From NCBI GenBank assembly GCA_002506755.1, contig DAYD01000004.1:1-64000 (forward strand): 64,000 nt of DNA, read 5' to 3'. Positions 44,382 to 52,280 of the stretch are shown here, piece after piece. Positions within the stretch are counted from its first letter, which is position 1. Each line of letters starts with the position of its first letter. The position numbers and the translations under genes were made by a program. This stretch comes from Euryarchaeota archaeon UBA462 (GTDB lineage: Archaea > Thermoplasmatota > Poseidoniia > Poseidoniales > Thalassarchaeaceae). The notes beneath the pieces were generated by a model. The model worked only from the letters and a program-made list of their open reading frames with translations, was not told the DNA's origin and searched no databases.

Positions 44382-46043
44382 ATGATGGGACTGCTAACAA
44401 CAATGCTTGCTTTCTGGATCATAATCTTCGTTATGTTCGTAATGATTAATCGAGGAATATGGGTTTTCACAGACGTTTCGAAGAGCTTGACTATGTTCAT
44501 GCTGGAGAAAGCTCTCGGGCCACCAATAGACTTCGTAGAAGGGAGGAAGGGTTCTGCGTCTACTACATGGATCATGCATGGTGCTCTATGGATGATACCA
44601 TCTTCAACGATTACATTCTGTGGGCTTTGGCTTGCGCACGACCCAGATGCCCTACATAGCCTATCTTCATGGGGACTAAATCCGTCTTCTTCCTCTCTAA
44701 TATTAGCAGGTATTCTGACAGCAAGCTATGGATCTGGAGGGATGATGCTCAACGGAGTAGCTATGCACGTAATTCCGGAGCTAGGGGGGACAAGACTAGC
44801 CAGCGAGAAGAATGCAGTCCTGATGGCCCTTGTGTGGACTATAGGAGTGGTAATTCTCTTTATTGGTGCAAATAATCCAGAAATTCTAGGAATTAAGGTG
44901 ATGTTGGTCTCTTCTGGCATACTCCTTCTTTCTGGTGCTGCAGTAATTGTAAACATACTCTTGACGGCAGCCTCTCGAACAAAGAAGATGGCTCTTCCAG
45001 CATGGATGATGATAATCGGTTTGCTGGCTGCTCCGATATCTGTGGTATCTCTTTTCGTCTCTGGTGCTCATGACACAGGCACCGGACAATGGCTAGCCAC
45101 ACGGATGACTGGGGCCTCTTTTTCCCTAATGCTTGCAGGAGCAATCCTATACTCTGCATCCAGAGGAAGCGGAAACCCGTTGTGGTCTAGATCTTTAGCT
45201 GCGGTGACTATGGTCGGTACCATTCTGACTATTAGCTCCGCAGGAGTATTTGATGGAGGGGTTGCCGCAGACTTTCTCGGAATTCAAAAAGCTTCTTTCG
45301 AACCTACTAGAAACGAAATCATAGCAGGGTCCTTTCTTCTTGCAATGTCTTTGATACCGGTGATCGCCCTTTCTGCAAATGTAATGGCGACAATGCGTGG
45401 TGATGATGTATTCATGGAGAACCCTGACCATCCCGGAATGCCAGAAATTAATCTAGCCGCGATTGCTCTGGTTCCCATTTCAATCGGATCACTTTTGGTG
45501 CACACTGATCACCTTACAGGTACCGGGGAATTCTCGGGTATACAGTGGACTCTAGCCATGATGGGGGTTTGGCTGGTGTTTGTCCCGGGAGCTTTGGGCT
45601 CCGCTTTGTGCATCTTCCCAGAGGCATCCGGAAGGAACGTACTCTCGATGAACCGTTCTAGATGGGCATACTGGCTTATGGCAGGAGGGGCCTTTGGCCT
45701 GATATTCTCCATGATGTCCGACTTTTCTCAAGCATCTCTCAATCAAGCTGATGCCATTATCGAGATATCAATCGTAGACAGACTCAGCGTCTTGGGATCC
45801 ATCTTGTTCTACGGCACTGTCATTGGATCGATATACCATTGCCTCAATCTAATCAGTGGATCCTTCAGAGGTAGCCTAGTCGATGACGACCAACCAAACT
45901 CTTCGACCTCAATTTCAAGCCCATACGTGCTGACGAAGGAAACTACAGTCAGGAAAATACTTGCTCAGAGAGAGGGAAAGCTGGATACAGTGGTAATTCC
46001 CGAGTCAAATTCTGACTCACCGGGAAGCCCAACCGAGCTCTGA
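44382..46043 (+). CDS. Multi-pass membrane protein with heme-copper-oxidase subunit I-like repeats
   Basis: A 553-residue protein with about 12-14 hydrophobic helices. I see three internal repeats of a unit with an H-D / G-T-G-x-W loop, a helix with LAG, then P-E-x-x-G-x-x-L-x-S and a long helix. Repeat 1 has WLAHDPDALHSL and VIPELGGTRLAS, repeat 2 has SGAHDTGTGQWLA, and repeat 3 has VHTDHLTGTGEF and IFPEASGRNVLS. Three-fold pseudo-symmetry and the WIMHGALWMIP helix (H66) recall subunit I of heme-copper oxidases, but the HPExY and HH active-site motifs are absent. It could be a catalytically dead relative or a separate quinone/heme membrane protein. Confidence 0.4.
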   Translation: MMGLLTTMLAFWIIIFVMFVMINRGIWVFTDVSKSLTMFMLEKALGPPIDFVEGRKGSASTTWIMHGALWMIPSSTITFCGLWLAHDPDALHSLSSWGLNPSSSSLILAGILTASYGSGGMMLNGVAMHVIPELGGTRLASEKNAVLMALVWTIGVVILFIGANNPEILGIKVMLVSSGILLLSGAAVIVNILLTAASRTKKMALPAWMMIIGLLAAPISVVSLFVSGAHDTGTGQWLATRMTGASFSLMLAGAILYSASRGSGNPLWSRSLAAVTMVGTILTISSAGVFDGGVAADFLGIQKASFEPTRNEIIAGSFLLAMSLIPVIALSANVMATMRGDDVFMENPDHPGMPEINLAAIALVPISIGSLLVHTDHLTGTGEFSGIQWTLAMMGVWLVFVPGALGSALCIFPEASGRNVLSMNRSRWAYWLMAGGAFGLIFSMMSDFSQASLNQADAIIEISIVDRLSVLGSILFYGTVIGSIYHCLNLISGSFRGSLVDDDQPNSSTSISSPYVLTKETTVRKILAQREGKLDTVVIPESNSDSPGSPTEL

Positions 46044-46090
46044 GAACCACATAGTCCATTCGCCAGTTGTTAGTAGCGGGGTTAGATAGC

Positions 46091-47374
46091 ATGCGAATAG
46101 GTCTGGTTGGTAAGCCAAATGTAGGGAAGTCAACAGCCTTCTCAGCACTAACGGAAATGCCAGTCGACATCGCTAACTACCCCTTTACAACAATTGATCC
46201 GAATGTTGGAGTGACCTGGGTCCCTCTCCCTGAGCCCTGTGCTTGCCAGATATTACGGGAGAGACGGGAGTCTTCTGGAAGGCTGAATCCCTCTGATTCC
46301 GAAGATCCTAGGGGAGGAAGCATTTGTATTCCTAATTCAGGCTCTTGTTCTGGATTCAAAAGACTGGTTCCTGTGACCCTAGTCGACGTAGCAGGATTAG
46401 TTCCCGGTGCGCATGAAGGAAGAGGAAGGGGAAATCAATTCCTATCCGATCTTTCTCGGTGTGACGCACTTATTCAGGTAGTTGATGTCTCGGGATCGAC
46501 TGACCTAGAAGGAAATCCTATTGGATCGGGTGGCTCAGAACCAATGGAAGAGTTCCGTTTCCTTCTCTCTGAGCTTGACTCTTGGGTAATGGGCATAATT
46601 GTCAACGGATGGGAACGGGCATCTAGAAGGGCACAAGCAGAAGGAAATCGTGCTATTACAGAGCACATATTGGAGAGATTGACAGGTATAGGGGCAAGAG
46701 AGAGCCATGTTTCGTCGGGAATTTCTTCTGTTTTGAAAGAGCACCCTAGCTCAAGCTCTCCAACCTCATGGGGTAGCGAAGAGCTCTCTAAACTAGCCTC
46801 AATAATCAGGAAGAAGTTGTTTCCATTGTCGGTTGTAGCGAACAAGGCAGACAATCAAATCCACACTGGCAAAGAATTGAAGTCGGAGATTGAGTCATTG
46901 GGGGGAAAAATGGTCTTCACAAGCGCAGAGGCCGAACTCGCACTTCGTAGGGCTTCTTCTTCCGGCATGATCAGATACCACGCCGGGGACACCACATTCG
47001 ATTTAACCGATTTAGGAGAATCCAACCTATCAACAAGACAAAGAGAGGCACTCAAGTCTATTTCCAATTCGCTTTCATCATGGGAGGGAGGTGGTCTTGT
47101 TGGCCTTCTTTCAGATGTGGTGTTCAGACAACTTTCGCAAATCGTCTCTTACCCAGTTCATGATGAGAACCATTGGGTGGATGGTGAGGGTAAGCCCTTA
47201 CCAGACGCAATTTTGGTACCCAAGGGAACTACTGCCAGAGGGCTGGCTTTTCAGGTACATACCGATCTTGGAGAAGGTTTTGTGAGGGCAGTAGACGCGA
47301 AGTCAGGAAGAGTCATCGGAGCGGAACACGAACTCATTTGCGGAGACGTAGTGAGCATTCTCGCCAAGACATGA
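46091..47374 (+). CDS. YchF/OBG-family GTPase
   Basis: A 428-residue P-loop NTPase. G1 is GLVGKPNVGKSTAF, G2/switch I is NYPFTTIDPNVGV, and G3 is DVAGLVPGAHEGRGRGNQFL. The coiled-coil A-domain lies in the middle, and G4 is VVANKADN. A C-terminal TGS-like domain includes ILVPKGTTARGLAFQVHTDL and GAEHELICGDVVSI. These fit the archaeal OBG/YchF group that associates with ribosomes. The frame starts at 46067, but the ATG at 46091 directly before the G1 strand (MRIGLVGKP) is the real start. Confidence 0.9.
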   Translation: MRIGLVGKPNVGKSTAFSALTEMPVDIANYPFTTIDPNVGVTWVPLPEPCACQILRERRESSGRLNPSDSEDPRGGSICIPNSGSCSGFKRLVPVTLVDVAGLVPGAHEGRGRGNQFLSDLSRCDALIQVVDVSGSTDLEGNPIGSGGSEPMEEFRFLLSELDSWVMGIIVNGWERASRRAQAEGNRAITEHILERLTGIGARESHVSSGISSVLKEHPSSSSPTSWGSEELSKLASIIRKKLFPLSVVANKADNQIHTGKELKSEIESLGGKMVFTSAEAELALRRASSSGMIRYHAGDTTFDLTDLGESNLSTRQREALKSISNSLSSWEGGGLVGLLSDVVFRQLSQIVSYPVHDENHWVDGEGKPLPDAILVPKGTTARGLAFQVHTDLGEGFVRAVDAKSGRVIGAEHELICGDVVSILAKT

Positions 47375-47376
47375 AT

Positions 47377-48042
47377 CTAAGCTGATTCTATTGTGAGATT
47401 ATAGTGGACTGCAGTCCAAGTGATTTCAAACTCCTCATCGTCGTCAATTAAGCCACCAGCAATTGGTGCAGCCTCTATTGAGGCCGTTATCGTTGCCAGC
47501 CATGTGCCTCTGCCATTACCACCATCAGTCCAGAGATTTCTAATCTCACTCTCACTCATGTTTTCCGAGTTATACGACTCTCCTGTGTAGTTCTCGGTAA
47601 CGTCCCATCTAATGGAAAATCCTCCACCCCCACCTCCGGAGCACTCCCCGCTATCTGACTGATCTTCTATCCCATCAAGGTCGCTTAGATCACTAGCTCC
47701 ATCAACCGAATCTGTGAAACCAGGCCCAGGATCATCCCCATCAAAACATACCACTTGCAGCTCTACATAACCAAGAATCCTCTCGGAATCCAGCATCAAA
47801 TCGAAGAATGTATCGTGACTTTCCCCATCACCAAGAGTGACTGATTCGCTCAGAGTAATTTCACTCTCCTCGAAGATCACATTTATTGAACCAGACAAAC
47901 CAGGAGATGATCCTGCTGATATATCCTCATCGATTAATGATGGTAATACTGCGAAATATATTGGAAAAATAACCAAAAAGGCTACCGATCCAGCTAGAGT
48001 TTTAACTTTCTGAGGTGAATCTACGAGATCCTGAAAGTCCAT
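47377..48042 (-). CDS. Membrane-anchored extracellular protein of unknown function
   Basis: A 221-residue protein with one N-terminal hydrophobic segment (VAFLVIFPIYFAVLPSL) and an acidic, Gly- and Ser-rich exterior. The exterior has two cysteines (VVCFDG and SGECSGGG), a run of Gly, and beta-like stretches such as FEITWTAVHYNLT. No family motif is recognised. It lies 69 bases downstream of another unknown gene at the tail of the ribosomal stalk operon, on the same strand. It ends 2 bases from the convergent GTPase gene. Confidence 0.6.
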   Translation of the reverse strand: MDFQDLVDSPQKVKTLAGSVAFLVIFPIYFAVLPSLIDEDISAGSSPGLSGSINVIFEESEITLSESVTLGDGESHDTFFDLMLDSERILGYVELQVVCFDGDDPGPGFTDSVDGASDLSDLDGIEDQSDSGECSGGGGGGFSIRWDVTENYTGESYNSENMSESEIRNLWTDGGNGRGTWLATITASIEAAPIAGGLIDDDEEFEITWTAVHYNLTIESA

Positions 48043-48111
48043 GTGGCTCGGTCTCGGGTCCTACACCACCCCTATCAAATCCTATCCCTTGAAGATACAT
48101 GGTAGCCCCAA

Positions 48112-48612
48112 TCATCGATTATCTTTGGACTCCCAATTCTTCACATCTAAGCCCTCTTTGGAGAACAACTTCCTGGAAGATCGAAACTCCGGGAGAAGAT
48201 AACCAATCATCGACCTTTCCATGAAGCTCCACTTCCATGGACATCTGGGAAGCTTTGCAACCCATTCCTCCAGAAATTCACACCATTCTTGACCATCCAT
48301 AGATTCAGGAATCCTGAAAGAAACAAAGGAAAGACGGCCTGCTGAACCAGGAACGTGGCTCCAAGACCGAATAGAGAGGCCTTTAGCGCCCCCTTTGTCC
48401 ACTGAAAGACCAAGAACACGCGCTCTCTTCGTCAATGGAACAATAATCGCCCATCTGTGTACAATCGTAGATTCCTCAAAACGACTCATAACCCATCCTC
48501 TGGATTCTCCAATCTCTCTCAGGGCCCTGATTGCCTCAGTAGGCACTATGCTAACCGGAATCTCGAGCATCCGCTCCATCTGTCTCAGGCCACCCTCGAG
48601 GCCCTCGCCCAT
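48112..48612 (-). CDS. Hypothetical protein downstream of the ribosomal stalk genes
   Basis: A 166-residue soluble protein. It has no recognised family motif. Visible features are a short helical N-terminus, a beta-rich middle (WAIIVPLTKRARVLGLSVD), a Trp-rich C-terminal half (EWCEFLEEWVAKLPRCPWKW) and two cysteines. It starts 33 bases after the stop of the P1 gene, on the same strand, so it may share that transcript. Confidence 0.6.
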   Translation of the reverse strand: MGEGLEGGLRQMERMLEIPVSIVPTEAIRALREIGESRGWVMSRFEESTIVHRWAIIVPLTKRARVLGLSVDKGGAKGLSIRSWSHVPGSAGRLSFVSFRIPESMDGQEWCEFLEEWVAKLPRCPWKWSFMERSMIGYLLPEFRSSRKLFSKEGLDVKNWESKDNR

Positions 48613-48645
48613 AGCGGCTTCGCGTCATTAGTTCAAATCGTTGCT

Positions 48646-48975
48646 TCAGCCGAAGAGGGAGCCCAGACCTTCGAAGCCACCCGCTTCTTCCTCAGGCTCC
48701 TCAGCAGCCTCTTCCTCAGCGGGGGCTGCCTCAGCAGCGGATCCACCAGAAGAAGCAGCAGCCGGAGCAGCTGAGGCCACTGGGGCGGCGACTGCGGTCG
48801 CCATGGCCTCATCGATGTCTACAGAGCCTAGAGAGGCAACAAGGGCCTTTACTCTCGCCCCGTCTGCCTCAACTCCAGCAGCCTTCAACACGGAGCTGAC
48901 GGCCTTGTCATCGATGCCCTTTCCTGCAGAATGCAACAACATTGCAGCATATACATATTCCATTTCATTCACCAT
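48646..48975 (-). CDS. rpl12: Ribosomal stalk protein P1 (archaeal L12)
   Basis: A 109-residue acidic stalk protein. The N-terminal helical domain (MEYVYAAMLLHSAGKGIDD) dimerises and binds L10/P0. An Ala-rich hinge follows, and then the acidic tail ending GGFEGLGSLFG, which contacts translation factors. The same FG-LG-x-LFG end is on L10. It follows L10 by 3 bases. Length and composition are typical of archaeal P1. Confidence 0.96.
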   Translation of the reverse strand: MVNEMEYVYAAMLLHSAGKGIDDKAVSSVLKAAGVEADGARVKALVASLGSVDIDEAMATAVAAPVASAAPAAASSGGSAAEAAPAEEEAAEEPEEEAGGFEGLGSLFG

Positions 48976-48978
48976 TTT

Positions 48979-49995
48979 TTATCCAAAGAGGTCGCCTAGT
49001 CCACCGAACCCAGCATCCTCCACTTCCTCCTCTTCCTCAACGGGAGGGGCATCTTCGGCCTCTTCCGATTCCGTCGCCTCGGAGGGGGCGACTTCAGCAC
49101 TTTGGCTGGCTGCTCCAAGAGCAGCGAGAAGCTCTTCATCTAGAGCTGAGGAATCTAATTGTCCGGCTAGCGCAAGTGCACTATTCTTTGCCTTGGAGAT
49201 AATGATGGTGGCAGTTTCATCGTTGATTATACCTGCCTCTATTGCGACCGAAAGAGCCTCTCCTGAGGCTTTTGAAATCAGTGTAGGAGTTGTGATTGAT
49301 GAGAACCAGCTAACGTTGCAGGCTAAATTGAATGCCCCAGAAGTGGCAGAAATTATGTCCTGCCTTAGGCCATCGGTATCCAAGTCAAGGTCGGATGAAT
49401 AGAAGATGTGCCCATCTTCTATAGCACCAGTTAGGATCAGTCCTATCTCTATTGGGTTGATTCCTAATTTAGAAAGCATTATTCCTAAATCGGCGGAAAT
49501 CTCCTGACCTTGTTCAAATGTAGTCTCCTTCTGGATAGCCACCTTGCCCTTGTCTATTTTTGCTGGAATTCCCACCGCATTGAACTCTCCAACAATTGGG
49601 CCAGGACCGAACTCTGTTGGCCCGGCAGGAATTGTGACGTCCTCGGGAAACTTCTCCCCTGCCTTTGCCGGTCTTCCTTGCCGTGTCTTTTCCAGTTCAC
49701 TAAAAATCTCAAATGCATTCATTGAACTGCTGTGCACAACGCATGGCTGCTCGGCCCCATCAAGAAGAGAGTCGAATTCATCAGCCGGCCTTCCAGAGTC
49801 AGCCCATGCAATCTTCATCAGGGATTTCTTCGCCATTGTGATACTCATCCTATCTCTAAGAGTATTCCTCATGTCAATCATGTTGCTAGCAGGGACTCCG
49901 GAGACATCAACTACGGCAACAACTCCCTCACTGTTGAAAATATCAGTGAGCTGAGATACCCTATCTTTCTTCCATCCTGCTACTTTAGGAATCAC
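48979..49995 (-). CDS. rpl10: Ribosomal protein L10 (P0)
   Basis: A 338-residue P0 protein that anchors P1 dimers to the large subunit. The N-terminus (VAGWKKDRVSQLTDIF) is the archaeal L10 start. The rRNA-binding domain has RDRMSITMAKKSLMKIAW, and the insert domain (GPTEFGPGPIVGEFNAVGIP) is specific to archaea and eukaryotes. The tail ends DAGFGGLGDLFG. The GTG at 49995 is chosen because it overlaps the L1 stop (GTGA) and directly precedes the conserved IPKVAGW. A TTG at 50046 would add 17 residues and a 55-base overlap. Confidence 0.95.
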   Translation of the reverse strand: MIPKVAGWKKDRVSQLTDIFNSEGVVAVVDVSGVPASNMIDMRNTLRDRMSITMAKKSLMKIAWADSGRPADEFDSLLDGAEQPCVVHSSSMNAFEIFSELEKTRQGRPAKAGEKFPEDVTIPAGPTEFGPGPIVGEFNAVGIPAKIDKGKVAIQKETTFEQGQEISADLGIMLSKLGINPIEIGLILTGAIEDGHIFYSSDLDLDTDGLRQDIISATSGAFNLACNVSWFSSITTPTLISKASGEALSVAIEAGIINDETATIIISKAKNSALALAGQLDSSALDEELLAALGAASQSAEVAPSEATESEEAEDAPPVEEEEEVEDAGFGGLGDLFG

Positions 49996-50645
49996 ATAAC
50001 CACCTCTACCCTGACTGATGGCCCCATTGAGGTCTTTACGTAACAAGAGCGAATATTTCCCGCTCCCCTCTCAAGTTTGCCTGTCACCCTATCCCAGATT
50101 GCAACGGCGTTGGAGGTCAATTCCTCAATCCCCTGCTCTCTAGATCCTACTGCGGTATGAAAAGTCACCCTATCTCTAGAACGAACAATTGCCGTATCCT
50201 TCAATCCTGAAGCAAGTGCAGAGGGCTCAAGAGTGGGAGGAACAGGACGAGGCATTTTGCCTCGTGGTCCTAATACGCCTCCCAGAAATCTTCCGACAGT
50301 ACCCATGTGGGGGATCTCGGACAAAAAGAAGTCATACTGCTTAGCCAATTTCCTAGCTTTCTGCTTGTTTCCACCTAGATCCTCAATAGTTGAGGGATCA
50401 ATAACATCGAGTCCTGCGGCCTTTGCCTTCGCTGCCATCTCACCACCCGCGAACATTGCTATCTTCACTGGTTTCCCTCTTCCAGAAGGAAGTCGAACCT
50501 CTTCCTGGATTCTGTTTGTCGGAACTTTCAGATCAACATCCTTTATTGTGAAGGATATTTCTATAGATTCAACGAAGCTCCTATTAGGAGAATCGTCCAA
50601 TGCCTTCTGAATCGCTGACTGTAGATTTTCTTTCATATTACTCAC
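49992..50645 (-). CDS. rpl1: Ribosomal protein L1
   Basis: A 217-residue L1 protein that binds 23S rRNA at the E-site stalk and often its own mRNA. The features are SFTIKDVDLKVPTNRIQEEV at the N-terminus, PSGRGKPVKIAMFAGG, FFLSEIPHMGTVGRFLGGVL and LGPRGKMPRPVP, the last being the L1 signature. The C-terminus is IRSCYVKTSMGPSVRVEVVM. It is translationally coupled to L10 by a GTGA overlap and lies 43 bases after L11. Confidence 0.96.
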   Translation of the reverse strand: MSNMKENLQSAIQKALDDSPNRSFVESIEISFTIKDVDLKVPTNRIQEEVRLPSGRGKPVKIAMFAGGEMAAKAKAAGLDVIDPSTIEDLGGNKQKARKLAKQYDFFLSEIPHMGTVGRFLGGVLGPRGKMPRPVPPTLEPSALASGLKDTAIVRSRDRVTFHTAVGSREQGIEELTSNAVAIWDRVTGKLERGAGNIRSCYVKTSMGPSVRVEVVM

Positions 50646-50688
50646 CTCTGCGGTAATCGAGGCTCACCTCTCCCGCAATTCGTGAAAT

Positions 50689-51027
50689 TTAACTAAAATG
50701 CTCGTTAAATGCCCCCTCGCTCATTGCGTTTAGAGCCTCTTTTGGCTCCATTCCTTCGACTTTTACTCTCATTGCGACGCAAGTACCCATAACTTCTCTG
50801 CACCTAGCGTACAATGACTTGCCCGTCAGCCTATCTTTCTGGGACTCCGCTACCTTCTTCACTTGGTCCATGGTCAAGTTCTCAGTGGACTCTTCCCAAG
50901 ACCCGTTGCACTTTTTTTTACCCAGCTCTTGAATAACTTTGTGTGGAGTCTCATTGCGTGCTGACATGTTAAAGCCCCGTGTCGTGGAACCCGCCGACCT
51001 GCTCTCCCTATTTGATAATGATGCCAT
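50689..51027 (-). CDS. rpl11: Ribosomal protein L11, C-terminal domain only (N-terminal domain absent)
   Basis: A 112-residue protein in the L11 slot of the conserved Spt5-L11-L1 cluster. ETPHKVIQELGKK and the following ENLTMDQVKKVAESQKDRL, then VMGTCVAMRVKVEGMEPKEA, match the linker and C-terminal rRNA-binding domain of archaeal L11. The N-terminal domain of about 70 residues, which binds factors and L10, is missing. The first about 25 residues (SNRESRSAGSTTRGFNMSAR) do not resemble it, and only 22 bases separate this gene from Spt5. This may be a real truncation; an ATG at 50967 would be shorter still. The L11 identity is inferred from the C-terminal match and the position. Confidence 0.75.
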   Translation of the reverse strand: MASLSNRESRSAGSTTRGFNMSARNETPHKVIQELGKKKCNGSWEESTENLTMDQVKKVAESQKDRLTGKSLYARCREVMGTCVAMRVKVEGMEPKEALNAMSEGAFNEHFS

Positions 51028-51049
51028 ATGAAAAACGGCTGATTAGAGG

Positions 51050-51916
51050 TCACTCAACTCTCTGAGTGACCCTGACTTGGTCCGCTCTAACCGTTAGTGC
51101 CACTGGAACCGCCGCTTCGAATAGCTCGACAGTGACTTCCTCTTTGGACTCCGCCACTCTGGTCACTCGGGCGGCTTGACCCCTGAAGGCTCCACCTGAA
51201 ATCTCAACGATACAACCTTCCTCTATTCCAGATGTAGCAGCTTTGGGCTCAAGATATGGCAAAACATCCTCCAAAGGGGCCTCTCCATCTAGTACCTTGC
51301 TGCAATTCTTTAGTGGAGTAACACCCACTCCAACTCTTCCTATGAGCTTCTGCACATGGTGCATTGCGGTTGCCTCAACAAAGATGAATCCCTTCATGTA
51401 ATGGGGGCTAAGAACCCCGAATATCTTGTCCTGGATGTCTTTCAATGATCCAGTTCCCGATAGTCGAGCTCTAATTTCTCCGGCTACATTTTGTTCCTGA
51501 CCTATCGATGTCTTCAGGATGTATAAGTAGGAAGCGACGTCTCCGTACATCTCTCTCAATTGTGGCGTAGCGTAATCCTTCGTCTGAATAGCTCCCGGAT
51601 CTAACCATTCTGAATTTTTGTATAATGTCCCTGCTGAAACTTCCGTCTCTTCCGTCACAAATAGTAGAGGGGTGACATCGTTCAACCTGTTTCCGTAGGC
51701 TAGACCTCGAGCCATTCCGGACCTTACATATTGTAATTTATCTAAAGGGATTCCAGTGCACTCTGTAATTCGAGACACTACTGAATCCAAGTCTGTGGGA
51801 TCACCTACCCCGTAAATTCCGTCCCATGCACCCGGAAAGTCAGCCACCTCATCAGCTCTCTGCATAACTAGGACCTTCTCTCCGCTTCGGAGGTATGCTG
51901 TGAATGCTTCTGACAC
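51050..51916 (-). CDS. spt5: Transcription elongation factor Spt5 with N-terminal degenerate Nudix-like domain
   Basis: A 288-residue protein; archaeal Spt5 alone is about 150. Residues 130-218 are the NGN domain (LYILKTSIGQEQNVAGEI, then HYMKGFIFVEATAMHHVQKL), which binds RNA polymerase with Spt4. Residues 228-288 are a KOW domain (GCIVEISGGAFRGQAARV). Residues 1-110 resemble a Nudix fold (EKVLVMQRADEVADFPGAWD, then VVSRITECTGI). In the Nudix box the REUXEExGU core reads S48-R-I-T-E-C-T-G-I, so the Arg and two of the three Glu are lost, which suggests no catalysis. The gene sits between SecE and L11 as in other archaea. Confidence 0.85.
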   Translation of the reverse strand: MSEAFTAYLRSGEKVLVMQRADEVADFPGAWDGIYGVGDPTDLDSVVSRITECTGIPLDKLQYVRSGMARGLAYGNRLNDVTPLLFVTEETEVSAGTLYKNSEWLDPGAIQTKDYATPQLREMYGDVASYLYILKTSIGQEQNVAGEIRARLSGTGSLKDIQDKIFGVLSPHYMKGFIFVEATAMHHVQKLIGRVGVGVTPLKNCSKVLDGEAPLEDVLPYLEPKAATSGIEEGCIVEISGGAFRGQAARVTRVAESKEEVTVELFEAAVPVALTVRADQVRVTQRVE

Positions 51917-51925
51917 GCTAACACC

Positions 51926-52228
51926 TCACCCAGTCAGCCATTCAAAGAACGGAGGGAAAACATTTACCATCAAAGCTAGGATTACGAACCCAATTGCACC
52001 AAGGACAAACATTCCTATGCCACAAACAATAACGGTTTGCCTAAACTCCTGCTTAGATGGCTTCTTGGCCATCTTTAAAATTCTAGCATAGGAACCGGTC
52101 TGAAGTCCCTTTACCCTGCCCTCAATCTCATCCTGCCACGATTGGGCCATCTCTTCGATGGGGCCTACTTTTGACTTTTCAACAGCCACGCTATCACCAA
52201 TGAGGTTCTGGGCGACCCGCAGACTCAA
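51926..52228 (-). CDS. secE: Preprotein translocase subunit SecE (Sec61 gamma)
   Basis: A 100-residue single-span protein. The soluble N-terminal part includes GSYARILKMAKKPSKQEFRQ, the amphipathic SecE helix region that clamps SecY, followed by one membrane helix (IVCGIGMFVLGAIGFVILAL). The N-terminal about 25 residues are extra, and a start further in is possible. It lies between FtsZ and Spt5, the classical archaeal order, 9 bases from Spt5. Confidence 0.9.
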   Translation of the reverse strand: MSLRVAQNLIGDSVAVEKSKVGPIEEMAQSWQDEIEGRVKGLQTGSYARILKMAKKPSKQEFRQTVIVCGIGMFVLGAIGFVILALMVNVFPPFFEWLTG

Positions 52229-52280
52229 TTTAAGGACGACGGGAGGTTAGATAATCCACTATCACCAATCTTTGTAAGTC

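Noticed and set aside
48631..48639. GTTCAAATC, a T-loop-like string suggesting a tRNA gene
   Set aside because: No acceptor stem, D-arm or anticodon stem can be folded around it, and the flanks are the P1 gene end and another CDS start.
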